NCBI RefSeq assembly: GCF_018860585.1
Contig: NZ_JAHKPR010000039.1
Location: 1 to 40,170 of the forward strand
Source: Colwellia sp. E2M01
Lineage (GTDB): Bacteria > Pseudomonadota > Gammaproteobacteria > Enterobacterales > Alteromonadaceae
Direction of reading: 5' to 3'
DNA: 40,170 nt
In this document: positions 8,760-18,089 of the stretch, one piece after another
Layout: each line of letters opens with the position of its first letter
Position numbering within the stretch: the first letter of the stretch is position 1
The notes under the pieces: model-generated
Seen by the model: only the letters and a program-made list of their open reading frames with translations
The model's database searches: none
What the model was told of the DNA's origin: nothing
Made by a program: the position numbers and the translations under genes

Positions 8760-9413
8760 TTAGCCTCGGTTTTCGTCTGACGACTGACCAAAAGAAAGTG
8801 AATTTAATAATTTGATACCAGCCATTTCTAATGAGTCGGCAATAGCGGCAGTTTTTCCCATTAAGCTAGTATGGATTAATATTAATGGGATAGCGGTGAT
8901 CAAACCAAAAGCTGTGGTGTTCATTGCTACTGAAATACTTGAAGATAACAAGTTAGCTTTCTCGGCAGGGTCAGCATTGGCAACCGCTGAGAAGGCGGCG
9001 ATTAAGCCCATAATTGTACCAAGCAAACCCAACAAGGTGGCAATGTTCGCTAATACCGCCAAAAATGGTGTACGCTTTTCAAGACGCAACATATATTCCA
9101 TCATGGTTTCTTCCATGGCGTATTCCACATCTTCTCGGCGTTTTACTGAAGACAAACGGGCAATACCAGATTGCAATACATCTAATACCGGTGCTGAATT
9201 TGATTTTGCGTACTTACTTATCGTTTGTAAATCACCTGTTTTAAGGGAGTCTTTTAATAAAGCAAAAGCTTTACGATTAGTTCTTAATGCTGAACTAAGG
9301 TATATCCAACGCTCTAGGCTAATTGCTAGACCTATTACTAGCACTAGCGCGATAGGGTAAATAAATGTTCCACCCGTTTGTAAAAAAGTGATGATGCTGT
9401 CGATGATACCCAT
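8760..9413 (-). CDS. ExbB/TolQ/MotA-family proton channel protein
   Basis: Inner-membrane protein of 217 aa with three membrane segments (about 15-35, 115-140, 160-182) and the family core ANIATLLGLLGTIMGLIAAF followed by SVAMNTTAFGLITAIPLILIH. Thr residues in both of the last helices match those lining the proton path in ExbB/TolQ. It should form the pentameric channel around the ExbD pair. AAAGGA precedes the ATG. It opens a four-gene subunit (exbB-exbD-exbD-tonB-like) separated by 142 bp from the upstream exported-protein gene, so it may have its own promoter, though I could not choose one with confidence. Confidence 0.92.
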   Translation of the reverse strand: MGIIDSIITFLQTGGTFIYPIALVLVIGLAISLERWIYLSSALRTNRKAFALLKDSLKTGDLQTISKYAKSNSAPVLDVLQSGIARLSSVKRREDVEYAMEETMMEYMLRLEKRTPFLAVLANIATLLGLLGTIMGLIAAFSAVANADPAEKANLLSSSISVAMNTTAFGLITAIPLILIHTSLMGKTAAIADSLEMAGIKLLNSLSFGQSSDENRG

Positions 9414-9555
9414 GTCGTTTTCCTTTTATATTTCTTATATTGAGTTACTGTATTTTTATAGTTACTATAATTTAAAATTATTTAAGCTTAGTGCTTGGTT
9501 TACTTTCTTATGTATATTTTAGTGTTTCTCTTTAACGTCAGTTTATACCTAATCC

Positions 9556-9897
9556 TTATTTAAGGGCCTCTGATTTTAGCGCCGCTTGTTTATCAGCAAA
9601 AGCCTGCACCTGCAATTTAAATGCTTTAGGGTGAATAGGTGAGAATTGTGGCAACTTAATAGTGCGCTCTTTACCTTTCACTTCAATAATCTGTTCAACC
9701 CCTTGCCATGGCATAATATAAATGACATTTGGTTGCTCTTGTGAGCCTTTGACTTGGCTTTGAATAATAACGGGTGTTACTTCTTCAGCGCTTATTTTTG
9801 CTGAAAAAGCTATTTGAGACAGTAATACAAGCGCCGTCAACCATAATAACCTAGGTTGAAAAAGCTTTTTGAAAGTGTACCTAAAGCGGTTATTCAT
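9556..9897 (-). CDS. Small exported protein of unknown function
   Basis: Protein of 113 aa with a basic N-tail and a signal peptide (hydrophobic about 17-33, likely cleaved after SAKISA). The mature part of about 76 residues contains QPNVIYIMPWQG followed by a possible beta-hairpin and a Lys/Ala-rich helical tail. No family recognised. It overlaps the end of the upstream TPR lipoprotein gene by 8 bp, so it belongs to the same translation unit and probably to the same envelope complex as the TPR proteins and the ExbB/ExbD module. Confidence 0.72.
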   Translation of the reverse strand: MNNRFRYTFKKLFQPRLLWLTALVLLSQIAFSAKISAEEVTPVIIQSQVKGSQEQPNVIYIMPWQGVEQIIEVKGKERTIKLPQFSPIHPKAFKLQVQAFADKQAALKSEALK

Positions 9898-10828
9898 TAG
9901 CTTTCTCCGCGGCTTTATTTAGTGATGAATCATTCGCTTGTTGATCATTTACTGCCGAATTATTTACTGATTGAGTATTTATTTCAACTACTTGCTCAGG
10001 TTCAACGGGTTCAATAGCGACTTCATCAACTAACACTGGCTCTTCAACTACTGGAACTTCAAGTCCTGCACGGGTTATTTTTATCTCTAAACCTGCTTGC
10101 CAACGTTTTACTTCTTCATCATCGCTATTTAACAATAGATACGACGTGTAATAACCATGCGCTTCAATTAAGCGACCACGATATAACTCTAATAAAATAG
10201 CCATACTCAGTTGCGCATCGCTAAAATCAGGCCAAATATCCAGAGCGGCTAAGTAACTCTGTTCAGCTTCAACAAATTTCCCTTGCTCACGATAAATTTG
10301 TCCTTGTAAATGATGGGCGTGTAAATTGAGCTTATTAATACCAATAGCAGTGTTAAGCAATGTCTGCGCGGCGGCTAAATCGCCCTGCTGCTGGGCAATA
10401 ATTGCTTTATTAACATAACTGCCTGATAAATTTGGCTGGTTAAATATTACTGTATCGAATAAAGCATTCGCCTGTTGCCACTTTTTATTCTTCATTAACG
10501 CTAACGCTTGCTCATAATCGGCACGTACGTTATCGGCAACCTGTATCGGTTGTAACGCTTGTTGCTGTAAGTATTTATTTACCGATGGTTCTTGTTTTTT
10601 TTGTATTAATGACTTTTTATTGTCGGCACCATCAATACTAACTATTACATTTTCTGTTTCTGCAGTAGCTGTTGTCGTATCTTTAGGGTTAGTTTTATCA
10701 TCACCAAGCTTTGTCGTGGAAGATTCAACATTATCATCAACTGATGGCTTTGAAGCACAGCCATTAACTAAAAACATTACGCTGAGAACGATAACAGCTG
10801 TATTAGTAAATTGCTTGAATAGCGTCAC
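9890..10828 (-). CDS. TPR-containing lipoprotein
   Basis: Protein of 312 aa. A type II signal peptide ends in FLVNGC, so Cys24 should be lipidated; Ala-Ser follow, which favours outer-membrane sorting. After an acidic linker, tetratricopeptide repeats run from about residue 100 to 240 (QALALMKNKKWQQANALFD, KAIIAQQQGDLAAAQTLLN, LQGQIYREQGKFVEAEQSYL). The C-terminus is Val/Glu/Pro-rich, then Asn/Ser-rich. The start is GTG 10828, preceded by AGGAG; it overlaps the end of the upstream gene by 26 bp. It is likely a periplasm-facing scaffold of the TonB-like machine, a role inferred only from neighbours. Confidence 0.85.
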   Translation of the reverse strand: MTLFKQFTNTAVIVLSVMFLVNGCASKPSVDDNVESSTTKLGDDKTNPKDTTTATAETENVIVSIDGADNKKSLIQKKQEPSVNKYLQQQALQPIQVADNVRADYEQALALMKNKKWQQANALFDTVIFNQPNLSGSYVNKAIIAQQQGDLAAAQTLLNTAIGINKLNLHAHHLQGQIYREQGKFVEAEQSYLAALDIWPDFSDAQLSMAILLELYRGRLIEAHGYYTSYLLLNSDDEEVKRWQAGLEIKITRAGLEVPVVEEPVLVDEVAIEPVEPEQVVEINTQSVNNSAVNDQQANDSSLNKAAEKANE

Positions 10829-13800
10829 TTGCTCGCTCCTTTTTATTATATTGCGCAGGATTTAATTCTGCTAATGCACTAAAGCTTTGGTCAACCCAAG
10901 TATCGTAAACATCTTGCCAAGCACGTTGCGCATTATTGGTGTGTATTTCAATAGCTTTATCTTCAAACGGAATAGCAATGTCTTCTAATAAAAATTGATA
11001 CTCTTCAAGGGCAAGTTCATCTAAATCATCTGGTCGCTCAGAGCTCATAATATCTTTTGCCAATTGACCATACATAGTCGCTAAATTGTATGAGGCTTGT
11101 GGCACAAACTCAGCTAATTGATACGATAATACCTTTTGATAATAACTCACCGCTGCAGTAAGTGCTGCTTGTTTACGCTTTAAGCTTTTAGGTAACGGTA
11201 ACGTTAGTTTGGTCCAGGTAAAGGTTTGTTGATGTGCTTTACCTAAACCTAATGCGGCAAAAGAGGCTAAATATTCGGCGCGATCGGTAATATTACTTGG
11301 AGAGTTTCTTAATTCACTATCATGCGACGAGACAATTTTTCTATACCAGAAATACTGCTTGTTTGACTCTTTTTTCTGCAGGTAAAAATCACTTAACTTT
11401 AATCGCACTTCTTGCGCGATAACAAATGGCTTAGGGTACTTATGAGCGTAGGTTCGATAAGCACTAAGAGCTTGGTCGGTGTCACCTGCTTTTTGATAAT
11501 ATTCAGCGGCGGTGTATTGCGCTTCACGTTTTAACTCATCTGAAAAACTTGCCGATTCAGGGCCGTTAATCATAGCTAATAATTGTCCAGCCGCTAATGC
11601 CCATTGCTCGGTGTTTTCATAAGCTTTTGCCAGTTTAGCTGGAATTGATTTACTGTATTCGTGTTTTGGATAACGCACTTTAAAAGCAGACAATACCGCA
11701 ATTCCTTGCTGCCATTGTTGCTGCGCTAACAAAATATTACCGGCATCAAACTCTGCATTTAATCGATAACTCGATTCAGGTACAACTTTGCCTACGCGCA
11801 AGTAATGTTGCACCGCCATCAAAGGTTGCTCTTTTACCAAACCTTGTGCTTGAAAATAAATACATGATGCTAACAACTCGCGCATTTCTTGACGTTTTTT
11901 AGTTTGTGCTTTGCTTGACGCTGCCGTTGACTTTGCTGCTGGCACATACGCTAAAGCTAATTGATATGCCGATTCAGCTTGCTGGTAATCTTTTTGTTGA
12001 TACCAACTGTTCGCTAGTAATTGACTAGCAATTTGTACTTGTTTCAAAGCGAGTGGTTTCAATTTGTCTGCTGTAATGGGAACAAAAAGAGGCGCTGCCG
12101 ATATTGAGTTTAAGCTAGATTTCTTACTCGACTGTTCATTCTGCGATTCACTAAGTTCCCCGCTTGGCGCGGCAATCACTAAATGACGCTGTAAAATAAA
12201 ATCACTGTAATAATTAACCGCTGCGTAATCTTTACCATGATAAGCATACTGCGCAGCTTGTGTCGCTATGGTGAGTACACGACTGTCTTTCGGGTAGTTT
12301 TGCACAAACAATTGGTCTAGCTGATTACGAGTTAACAATAATGTTTTTTGTTTATCGGTTAAGCCCACAGTATTAAATGAGTCTGTTGTTTTAACTGCTG
12401 CGGCTTTTAACATAGCTCGAGCCGTTAACGTTGTCGCATAAGCCGCTTCTAAGCGTAATTGATAAGCAAGTTCACTATCCGCTTGATTTACCTCGGCATT
12501 ATTCGTGGTATGAGTTTTCGTTGAGTTTCCTGTTGAACTTTCGGCTAAAGCTTCCGCAGAATTCATAGCTAAGCTTGGTACTGCCCCTAGTGCCAATTTA
12601 TCCGTCAGCGACACATTAATTATTTTATTATAAGCAATTAACTCATAGGCGTTTAACGCTGCTTTATACTGATGCGCTTCAAAATTAGCATCGGCAAAAA
12701 GTAACTCATCCGCTAACAAGCTTTTACTCAACTTAGGTTTGTTCTTTTGGTAATCGGCTTGTGGCAAATTAGCTAACTCTAAATAGATAGCTAAAGCCGA
12801 GCTTGTATCAGCAAAAGCTTTACGTCGTTGTTCACCTGCTTTTAGACTTTGTGCATTCGCGTATAAACGACGACTATGTTGATAACTAAAGCGTATTAAA
12901 TTAGGTAATATTTCGGTATTAATTTCGTACGCAGTAAGGCGTTCAACATTTTGAGCTGTATGCGCTATTTGCCAAAACTGACTGTTAATACCAAACTGTT
13001 GTACATAGCTTTGTTTTAACGCTCTACTTGCGCTGTATTTACCTTGTTGCTCAAGTAAGTCGAGTAAAACTAATGAATAACGTGCAGCCCAAATAGTATT
13101 AGGCTCCATTTTTATATAGGCTTGATAAGTTAATTCTGCATCATATTTAAGTTCATTACTGACTAAGAAATCAGCCAAGTTTTTAAATAATATATGACGA
13201 TAAAGCGATAAATGTTGTAATGATTTTTGCTTTACGGTTAACGCCACCAAGGTTTCAGATTGTTGTTGCTGACTTAGGGAAATACTTAATACCCTTTGTA
13301 TGTCTGTAACTAAGCTTGCATAACGCGGATCAAGTTGAGAAAAGCTGAAATCCTGTTGGCTATTTTTGTATTCCTTTCCTACCCAACTATCTACAAGGTA
13401 ATCAAGCAACGCGATAAATTCAACATCAGCAGCTTCTAAACGATTCAATTTAAACAATGTCCAAGCTGACATATAGCGACTGTTTACGTAATAGGCTTCA
13501 TTGTTGTTTGCAGAGCTAACCGCTTCATAAGCCGATAAGGCAGCGGGATAGGCTTGAAAACTATAATAAATATCACCACGTCTAAAGTTTAATTCAGCGC
13601 TATATTGGCTGTTAGGATATTGCGCCAGCAGAGCTTCCATTTGCGCTAGGCTTTCTTTCGCTTTACCTTGAAGATCAAGCGCTTTGGCCAGTTGATATTG
13701 CATTAGCTCATTATCACTGCGCTCAGGAAAACGGCTAAGTAAATCTTGATAAGACAACACTAAAGCAGCTAACGCTTCATCGGATTGTTGTAAGCCTTGC

Positions 13801-14249
13801 GCATCGGTTAACTCTTGATCGCCCATCAACTCATACGCCTGCGTATTCATTTGCACCAAACGGTATTCTATTTGCGCCCGTACTTCTTGATCTGGCTCTA
13901 AGGTAATAATGGTTTGATATAACTCGGCTAACTTGGTCGCGCGTTGTGACTTACTTAAACTAATACTGTCAATTTCAATATCAGCTTGTTCATTGGCCAA
14001 ATCAGCTAAAGTTTTACGTGTTGAGTTATCGTCGTTCGTTGTACTTTGACAGGCGAGTAATACCATTGAGAGCAAAGCAACAGTCATTGTTTTAAAGTAT
14101 GACGAAAGACTCTTATTTACCAAGCATTTAGTTAATGACCCGTTACTTAGCAAAACCTTACGTAGCAACACCTTAGTTAGCAACACTTTACTTAAGAACA
14201 AACCACATACAGCAAGCTTAATCGTTAATAATTTGAATGCAATTAACAT
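10803..14249 (-). CDS. Large TPR repeat lipoprotein
   Basis: Protein of up to 1148 aa composed largely of TPR/Sel1-like helical hairpins (for example DNELMQYQLAKALDLQGKA, QYSAELNFRRGDIYYSFQAY, LNAEFDAGNILLAQQQWQQG). The annotated ATG overlaps the upstream stop (TAATG), suggesting coupled translation. A lipobox LLAC puts the lipidated Cys at residue 67, far from that start; a TTG at 14123 (beginning MVNKSLSS) or ATG 14087 would give a signal peptide of normal length. The extra N-terminal stretch is encoded by 15-bp tandem repeats (14111-14200). The protein is probably an outer-membrane-anchored periplasmic scaffold. Individual TPR borders were not determined. Confidence 0.83.
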   Translation of the reverse strand: MLIAFKLLTIKLAVCGLFLSKVLLTKVLLRKVLLSNGSLTKCLVNKSLSSYFKTMTVALLSMVLLACQSTTNDDNSTRKTLADLANEQADIEIDSISLSKSQRATKLAELYQTIITLEPDQEVRAQIEYRLVQMNTQAYELMGDQELTDAQGLQQSDEALAALVLSYQDLLSRFPERSDNELMQYQLAKALDLQGKAKESLAQMEALLAQYPNSQYSAELNFRRGDIYYSFQAYPAALSAYEAVSSANNNEAYYVNSRYMSAWTLFKLNRLEAADVEFIALLDYLVDSWVGKEYKNSQQDFSFSQLDPRYASLVTDIQRVLSISLSQQQQSETLVALTVKQKSLQHLSLYRHILFKNLADFLVSNELKYDAELTYQAYIKMEPNTIWAARYSLVLLDLLEQQGKYSASRALKQSYVQQFGINSQFWQIAHTAQNVERLTAYEINTEILPNLIRFSYQHSRRLYANAQSLKAGEQRRKAFADTSSALAIYLELANLPQADYQKNKPKLSKSLLADELLFADANFEAHQYKAALNAYELIAYNKIINVSLTDKLALGAVPSLAMNSAEALAESSTGNSTKTHTTNNAEVNQADSELAYQLRLEAAYATTLTARAMLKAAAVKTTDSFNTVGLTDKQKTLLLTRNQLDQLFVQNYPKDSRVLTIATQAAQYAYHGKDYAAVNYYSDFILQRHLVIAAPSGELSESQNEQSSKKSSLNSISAAPLFVPITADKLKPLALKQVQIASQLLANSWYQQKDYQQAESAYQLALAYVPAAKSTAASSKAQTKKRQEMRELLASCIYFQAQGLVKEQPLMAVQHYLRVGKVVPESSYRLNAEFDAGNILLAQQQWQQGIAVLSAFKVRYPKHEYSKSIPAKLAKAYENTEQWALAAGQLLAMINGPESASFSDELKREAQYTAAEYYQKAGDTDQALSAYRTYAHKYPKPFVIAQEVRLKLSDFYLQKKESNKQYFWYRKIVSSHDSELRNSPSNITDRAEYLASFAALGLGKAHQQTFTWTKLTLPLPKSLKRKQAALTAAVSYYQKVLSYQLAEFVPQASYNLATMYGQLAKDIMSSERPDDLDELALEEYQFLLEDIAIPFEDKAIEIHTNNAQRAWQDVYDTWVDQSFSALAELNPAQYNKKERASDAIQAIY
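14111..14200 (-). repeat. 15-bp tandem repeats, about six degenerate units
   Basis: On the + strand the unit is close to CCTTACTTAGCAACA. The four best copies are 14141-14155, 14156-14170, 14171-14185 and 14186-14200; two weaker copies precede them. Read in the frame of the TPR gene they encode pentapeptides such as VLLTK, VLLRK, VLLSN and GSLTK upstream of the lipoprotein signal. Confidence 0.8.
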
Positions 14250-16351
14250 TAATAAGCCTCCGTTGTAGGTTGATTACTTGTTGGCGCCAAGGTCATTTCC
14301 ATACGTTTATCAACCTGAGCCATGCGCTCTAAAACTTTTGCCATACCTTGGCGAGTAGTTAAAACGTGATCGGCCAAAATTACCTTTTGATCGGCAATAT
14401 AAGCATTTACTTTTTGTCTTATTTTAGCGCTGATGTTGGCGCGTAACTGCGCTAGTTTTGACAGCAGTGAGTTAAGCTGTACTTCACTTTTCTTATGTTT
14501 TTGTATACTCAATTCAATAGCGTCTTGGTTATTTGACAGTTTATCTATACTTTTTTGCTGTGCAGTAACATCAGCAATAGCTTTGTTAAGTTGTTGTAAT
14601 TGCTTACTGTGCGACCAAGCGCGCTGTGGGTATTGCTGCGCTAATTGCCATGTTAAAGCACCTTCAACTCTTGCTAAACGCTCTTTATATTCTTCAGTAT
14701 TTCGTTGGTCACCAATAGCATTAAGGGCATTATGGCTATTTTCAATTCTTACCAACCAGTCTCTTTCATCATCATTAGCAAAAGCGGTTATTTCTTCATC
14801 TGCTAATTGTTTATTAAGCAAAGCCGCAAGACGGTCACGTTCATTGAGTAATAAAGTAAAAGTACCTTGTTCATCACGCAGCTTTTTACTGACAACAATC
14901 TTTACTTTACGTGTTTGATTAAGCACTATAATTTCGGCTAACCAAGCAGTTTTATCGGTTAATAATTCTAGCCTTGCGGTTTGTTCATCTATATCAGTTA
15001 AGCCTTGATATAAACTAGCGAGATCAACGTCAAGCAAGGCTTGTTGTAACCATACCGACTGAGGTAAGTATTGTGTCGAGTTGCCTTCGCCTGCAACGAC
15101 TTCATCTGCCATTGAAAAAGTCAGTAAGTTATCGCTTTGATTAAATGCTAAAGCAAAATCGTTAAGATCTTTTTGACGTTGTAAGAAAAAGCTTTCTATC
15201 GTTTGATAGGCACTAACACCTTGAGCAAGTGATTGTTGCTCGCTTACTTGTTGCGCCATTAACTCCGCTGACTGCCAACCTAACGGCGAATATGGGTAGT
15301 TCTTATATAATAAATTTAATAAGTTAAAGGCAATATTGTATTGTTCAACTTGTTGACTCGCAAAAGCAAAGAGGAAAAGTGCTGATTCTTTATAAGGGCT
15401 TTCACTAGGAAATGTTTTTAATTCAATAAAGGCTAAATCATATTGCTGTTGGCTGATATATATTTGCGCAAGTAGTAAGCGTGCATAATCCTGAATAGCT
15501 TGGCCTTGTAATTTGGCTATTTTATGCTGTTCTTCTGATGAAGTTATCTTGCCATCATCAATAAATAAGGTTTTCCAAAAATTTGACTCTTCATCATGCC
15601 ACGGCGTAATTTTTATTTTTTGTAAGGCAGCAATGGCTACATCATATTGTGCTGTATCTGCTTGTGCTAATTCAATTAAGCGCAAGGCGTTATTCAACTG
15701 AATATAAGGCGAGCTTTCATCTACACTGTCTTCAGGTTTCGCTAATAAGTTGTGATTTTGTTGCGGCCAATAAGCCAGTTGATTGAGTACCAGATATTCA
15801 GGGTAATATAGCGCTGAAATTGAAGTGATTCTTGCTAAGGTATCTTTTGCTTGAGTAATATCACCTTGCGCTAAATATTGATTAGTTAATGATAATAGAG
15901 CAATTAAGCGTAATTCATTGGCTTTTACCGCGCGTTTTTGATGTTTTTCTATATATTCATCATTATCATCTGTAAGGTTCGCTTGCTCTGCGGCTACTCT
16001 TTCTTTTTCTAATAAGCTATCAAAATTAATTAAGGTTTGTTTTGCTGGTTGCAATAAACCTGCAGACAATTGTAAGCCAGCTTCAAATAATGCAGAGCGG
16101 CTATCTAAGTCGGTTAATTTAGCTTTACTTTGTTCTACTTGCGCTAAAGCTTTTGCGGGATTATTTTGAAAATAATAAAAAAGCGCTTGTCGATAATACT
16201 TATCTTGTAGATCGGTTTTAACTAACTTGCTTGTTTCAACCTCACTTAAGTCACTTTGCCCATAAGCAAGCATTACTTGGCTAGAAAACGTCAGTAATAA
16301 CAATGTAAAACATTTCTTCGCTAAGTTAGTAAAGTGGATATTAAATCTCAT
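14249..16351 (-). CDS. Exported TPR/coiled-coil protein
   Basis: Protein of 700 aa from ATG 16351; a TTG at 16357 directly after the upstream stop is a less likely start. The signal sequence is about residues 10-31 (LAKKCFTLLLLTFSSQVMLA). TPR-like helical repeats fill about residues 40-370 (YYRQALFYYFQNNPAKALAQ, YARLLLAQIYISQQQYDLAF, FLFAFASQQVEQYNIAFNLL), followed by a long region rich in Gln, Leu and Lys that reads as coiled coil (about 440-690). No enzyme motif seen. It overlaps the next TPR gene by 1 base (TAATG). Likely a periplasmic structural component of the same machine, which I infer from context. Confidence 0.82.
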   Translation of the reverse strand: MRFNIHFTNLAKKCFTLLLLTFSSQVMLAYGQSDLSEVETSKLVKTDLQDKYYRQALFYYFQNNPAKALAQVEQSKAKLTDLDSRSALFEAGLQLSAGLLQPAKQTLINFDSLLEKERVAAEQANLTDDNDEYIEKHQKRAVKANELRLIALLSLTNQYLAQGDITQAKDTLARITSISALYYPEYLVLNQLAYWPQQNHNLLAKPEDSVDESSPYIQLNNALRLIELAQADTAQYDVAIAALQKIKITPWHDEESNFWKTLFIDDGKITSSEEQHKIAKLQGQAIQDYARLLLAQIYISQQQYDLAFIELKTFPSESPYKESALFLFAFASQQVEQYNIAFNLLNLLYKNYPYSPLGWQSAELMAQQVSEQQSLAQGVSAYQTIESFFLQRQKDLNDFALAFNQSDNLLTFSMADEVVAGEGNSTQYLPQSVWLQQALLDVDLASLYQGLTDIDEQTARLELLTDKTAWLAEIIVLNQTRKVKIVVSKKLRDEQGTFTLLLNERDRLAALLNKQLADEEITAFANDDERDWLVRIENSHNALNAIGDQRNTEEYKERLARVEGALTWQLAQQYPQRAWSHSKQLQQLNKAIADVTAQQKSIDKLSNNQDAIELSIQKHKKSEVQLNSLLSKLAQLRANISAKIRQKVNAYIADQKVILADHVLTTRQGMAKVLERMAQVDKRMEMTLAPTSNQPTTEAY

Positions 16352-16357
16352 GAGCAA

Positions 16358-16924
16358 TTATAAAACCCACTCTTCAACAACAACTTGGCTTCGGTAACTA
16401 TTGGTATTATCTACCACTTTAAGTTCGATCATTAAGGCTTCATCATCTTTTTCAAAATCATAACTAGCAGCTCTTTTTACGGTACGGCCTTCTGGATCAA
16501 GCCCGGTAAATATAGCGGTTAACTGATACTCACCCATTTTCAAATTACCTAAATAAAGCTTTTGAATGCCACCTTGCTCTAAGGCTTTTCGTTGACGCTC
16601 GGTGTATAAAAATCCAGCCACTTCTTTATCATTAATTTTAACTTCAACACTGTCGATGGCAAAAAATTTACCTGTGTCTACCGAAACAAAAACAGCTAGC
16701 TGAGTACTCGCCGGAAACAATAAGTCTTCTTCTAAAATAAAAAGCTCTCGATTAAGTTTCAACACTTGTGACTTTAGCTGTTCAAGCTCTAATGCTAATT
16801 CGGTATTTGATTTATTTTCGCTACTGCTCATTGCCGACTCTTCAGCAATACTTGAAAAGCTGATAGCTAACAATAGCGCGCTAATTAGAGCCGTGAAGTT
16901 TTTTACACCATTAATTTTTTTCAT
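16358..16924 (-). CDS. Exported coiled-coil/beta protein of unknown function
   Basis: Protein of 188 aa with a signal peptide (MKKINGVKNFTALISALLLA, cleavage after SSIA). Residues 40-68 form a short coiled coil (ALELEQLKSQVLKLNRELF). The remainder looks like a small beta-sandwich, with alternating hydrophobic strands (QLAVFVSVDT, IDSVEVKIND, EYQLTAIFTGLDPEG) and a C-terminal VVVEEWVL. No family recognised. The stop is immediately followed by the TPR gene, so it is in the same operon. A periplasmic adaptor is a reasonable guess, nothing more. Confidence 0.78.
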   Translation of the reverse strand: MKKINGVKNFTALISALLLAISFSSIAEESAMSSSENKSNTELALELEQLKSQVLKLNRELFILEEDLLFPASTQLAVFVSVDTGKFFAIDSVEVKINDKEVAGFLYTERQRKALEQGGIQKLYLGNLKMGEYQLTAIFTGLDPEGRTVKRAASYDFEKDDEALMIELKVVDNTNSYRSQVVVEEWVL

Positions 16925-16951
16925 GTTGCTTAAGTACCTAAAAATGAAGAG

Positions 16952-18088
16952 CTAAAAATACAAACTATATAAAACGCGAATAACATTAGCTGAAAAGCCA
17001 TATAGCGGCTCATTACCTATGCCACCTTCTGCGGTAGGATCTCTAAAGTTTTCATAATCGAATATAAGATGATCCCATTGAAAGGAAGCTTCCGAACGTA
17101 AATCACCAAATGAATATTGTTGTGGTACCAAATAAGTTACGCTGAAGCCTACGGTAGTATCATTAAATGTACTTAACTCTTTATCTCGGGCTAAATAGTT
17201 TTGCGCGTCGCGATAAGGAAATAAGTCACTATAAAAATTGGCTTGTGTCTGTTGGTAATATCTCGCATTAAATTCAAGCTCGAACGTGTCACCTATGGGG
17301 TGTCTATAAGCAAGTTCTACATCTGAAGCATCAATGCCCCAACTGTCACTGAAATAGCGATAATTAGCAAATAGTGCGGCTCGATAAGATAAGAAATAGC
17401 TAGCTGATATTTTTGTGGCAAAGGAATTACGGGTATTAGGGTACACCTCACTTTGATAACCAACACCTGATGGTTGGCTATTATCAACATAACGTACCGT
17501 GCGATATGGGTTATTTAGATACCCTTCATCAGCGATAGCAGCAAGGTTTATAGTCATCGTTAAATTACGAGTTAATATTTGACTTAACGCAAAATTTAAT
17601 GTGTATTGTTTACTTTCTTCAGCAAAAAAGTCATCGCCATTTCGGCTAATTTCATTCGCGCCATAGGCTAAGCCCATACTGATATTGGTTAAATCACCAA
17701 AAGTATCTTGCGAGATATTTAGGCTAATTGAATTGCCAAGATAATCATCTTCGTCACTGCGTCTAAAGTTTACATCGATAATAGTTTTTTCATGTAAGTA
17801 TTCAAAAGCTAACTGTACTTCTTTACGCTCTTCTTCATACGGGCTAGCGGTACTCATAACATCAACTGACGCTGATGAAATACTATCAACATAATAATAG
17901 GCTTGTACGGCGATATTTTCCCTGGCTTTTTTGCGTAATAAAATTGCCGGCCCGTCTATATCCATACCACCACCGTTATAGCTGTGATATAACACATCGA
18001 CACGATCATCTTGTAAGACGGCGGCATGAATCTGTTGACTTACCATGCCGATAACAACTGCAAAAATAAATAATAAAAGTAAGCGCAT
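16952..18088 (-). CDS. DUF3570 outer-membrane beta-barrel protein
   Basis: Protein of 378 aa from ATG 18088, one base after the DUF4266 stop; the open frame extends upstream but that part overlaps the DUF4266 gene. The signal peptide is residues 1-22 (MRLLLLFIFAVVIG...IHA). The rest is a chain of amphipathic strands with many Tyr and Asn, ending VIRVLYSLYF with a terminal Phe, as expected for BamA-assembled barrels. The first strands contain VLYHSYNGGGMDIDGPAIL and YYYVDSISSASVDVMSTASP, which I associate with DUF3570. In my memory this family is coupled with DUF4266, TlpA-like and ApbE genes. The tandem DxxSxAS motifs (68-74, 76-82) are discussed among the findings. Confidence 0.83.
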   Translation of the reverse strand: MRLLLLFIFAVVIGMVSQQIHAAVLQDDRVDVLYHSYNGGGMDIDGPAILLRKKARENIAVQAYYYVDSISSASVDVMSTASPYEEERKEVQLAFEYLHEKTIIDVNFRRSDEDDYLGNSISLNISQDTFGDLTNISMGLAYGANEISRNGDDFFAEESKQYTLNFALSQILTRNLTMTINLAAIADEGYLNNPYRTVRYVDNSQPSGVGYQSEVYPNTRNSFATKISASYFLSYRAALFANYRYFSDSWGIDASDVELAYRHPIGDTFELEFNARYYQQTQANFYSDLFPYRDAQNYLARDKELSTFNDTTVGFSVTYLVPQQYSFGDLRSEASFQWDHLIFDYENFRDPTAEGGIGNEPLYGFSANVIRVLYSLYF

Positions 18089-18089
18089 A

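Noticed and set aside
8812..9360. Long + strand open frame opposite exbB
   Set aside because: It is the antisense shadow of a clear ExbB gene; no family features or ribosome-binding site.
14433..14918. + strand open frame, Cys- and Ser-rich, opposite the TPR/coiled-coil gene
   Set aside because: Composition is that expected from the complement of Gln/Ala/Lys-rich coding sequence; no independent support.
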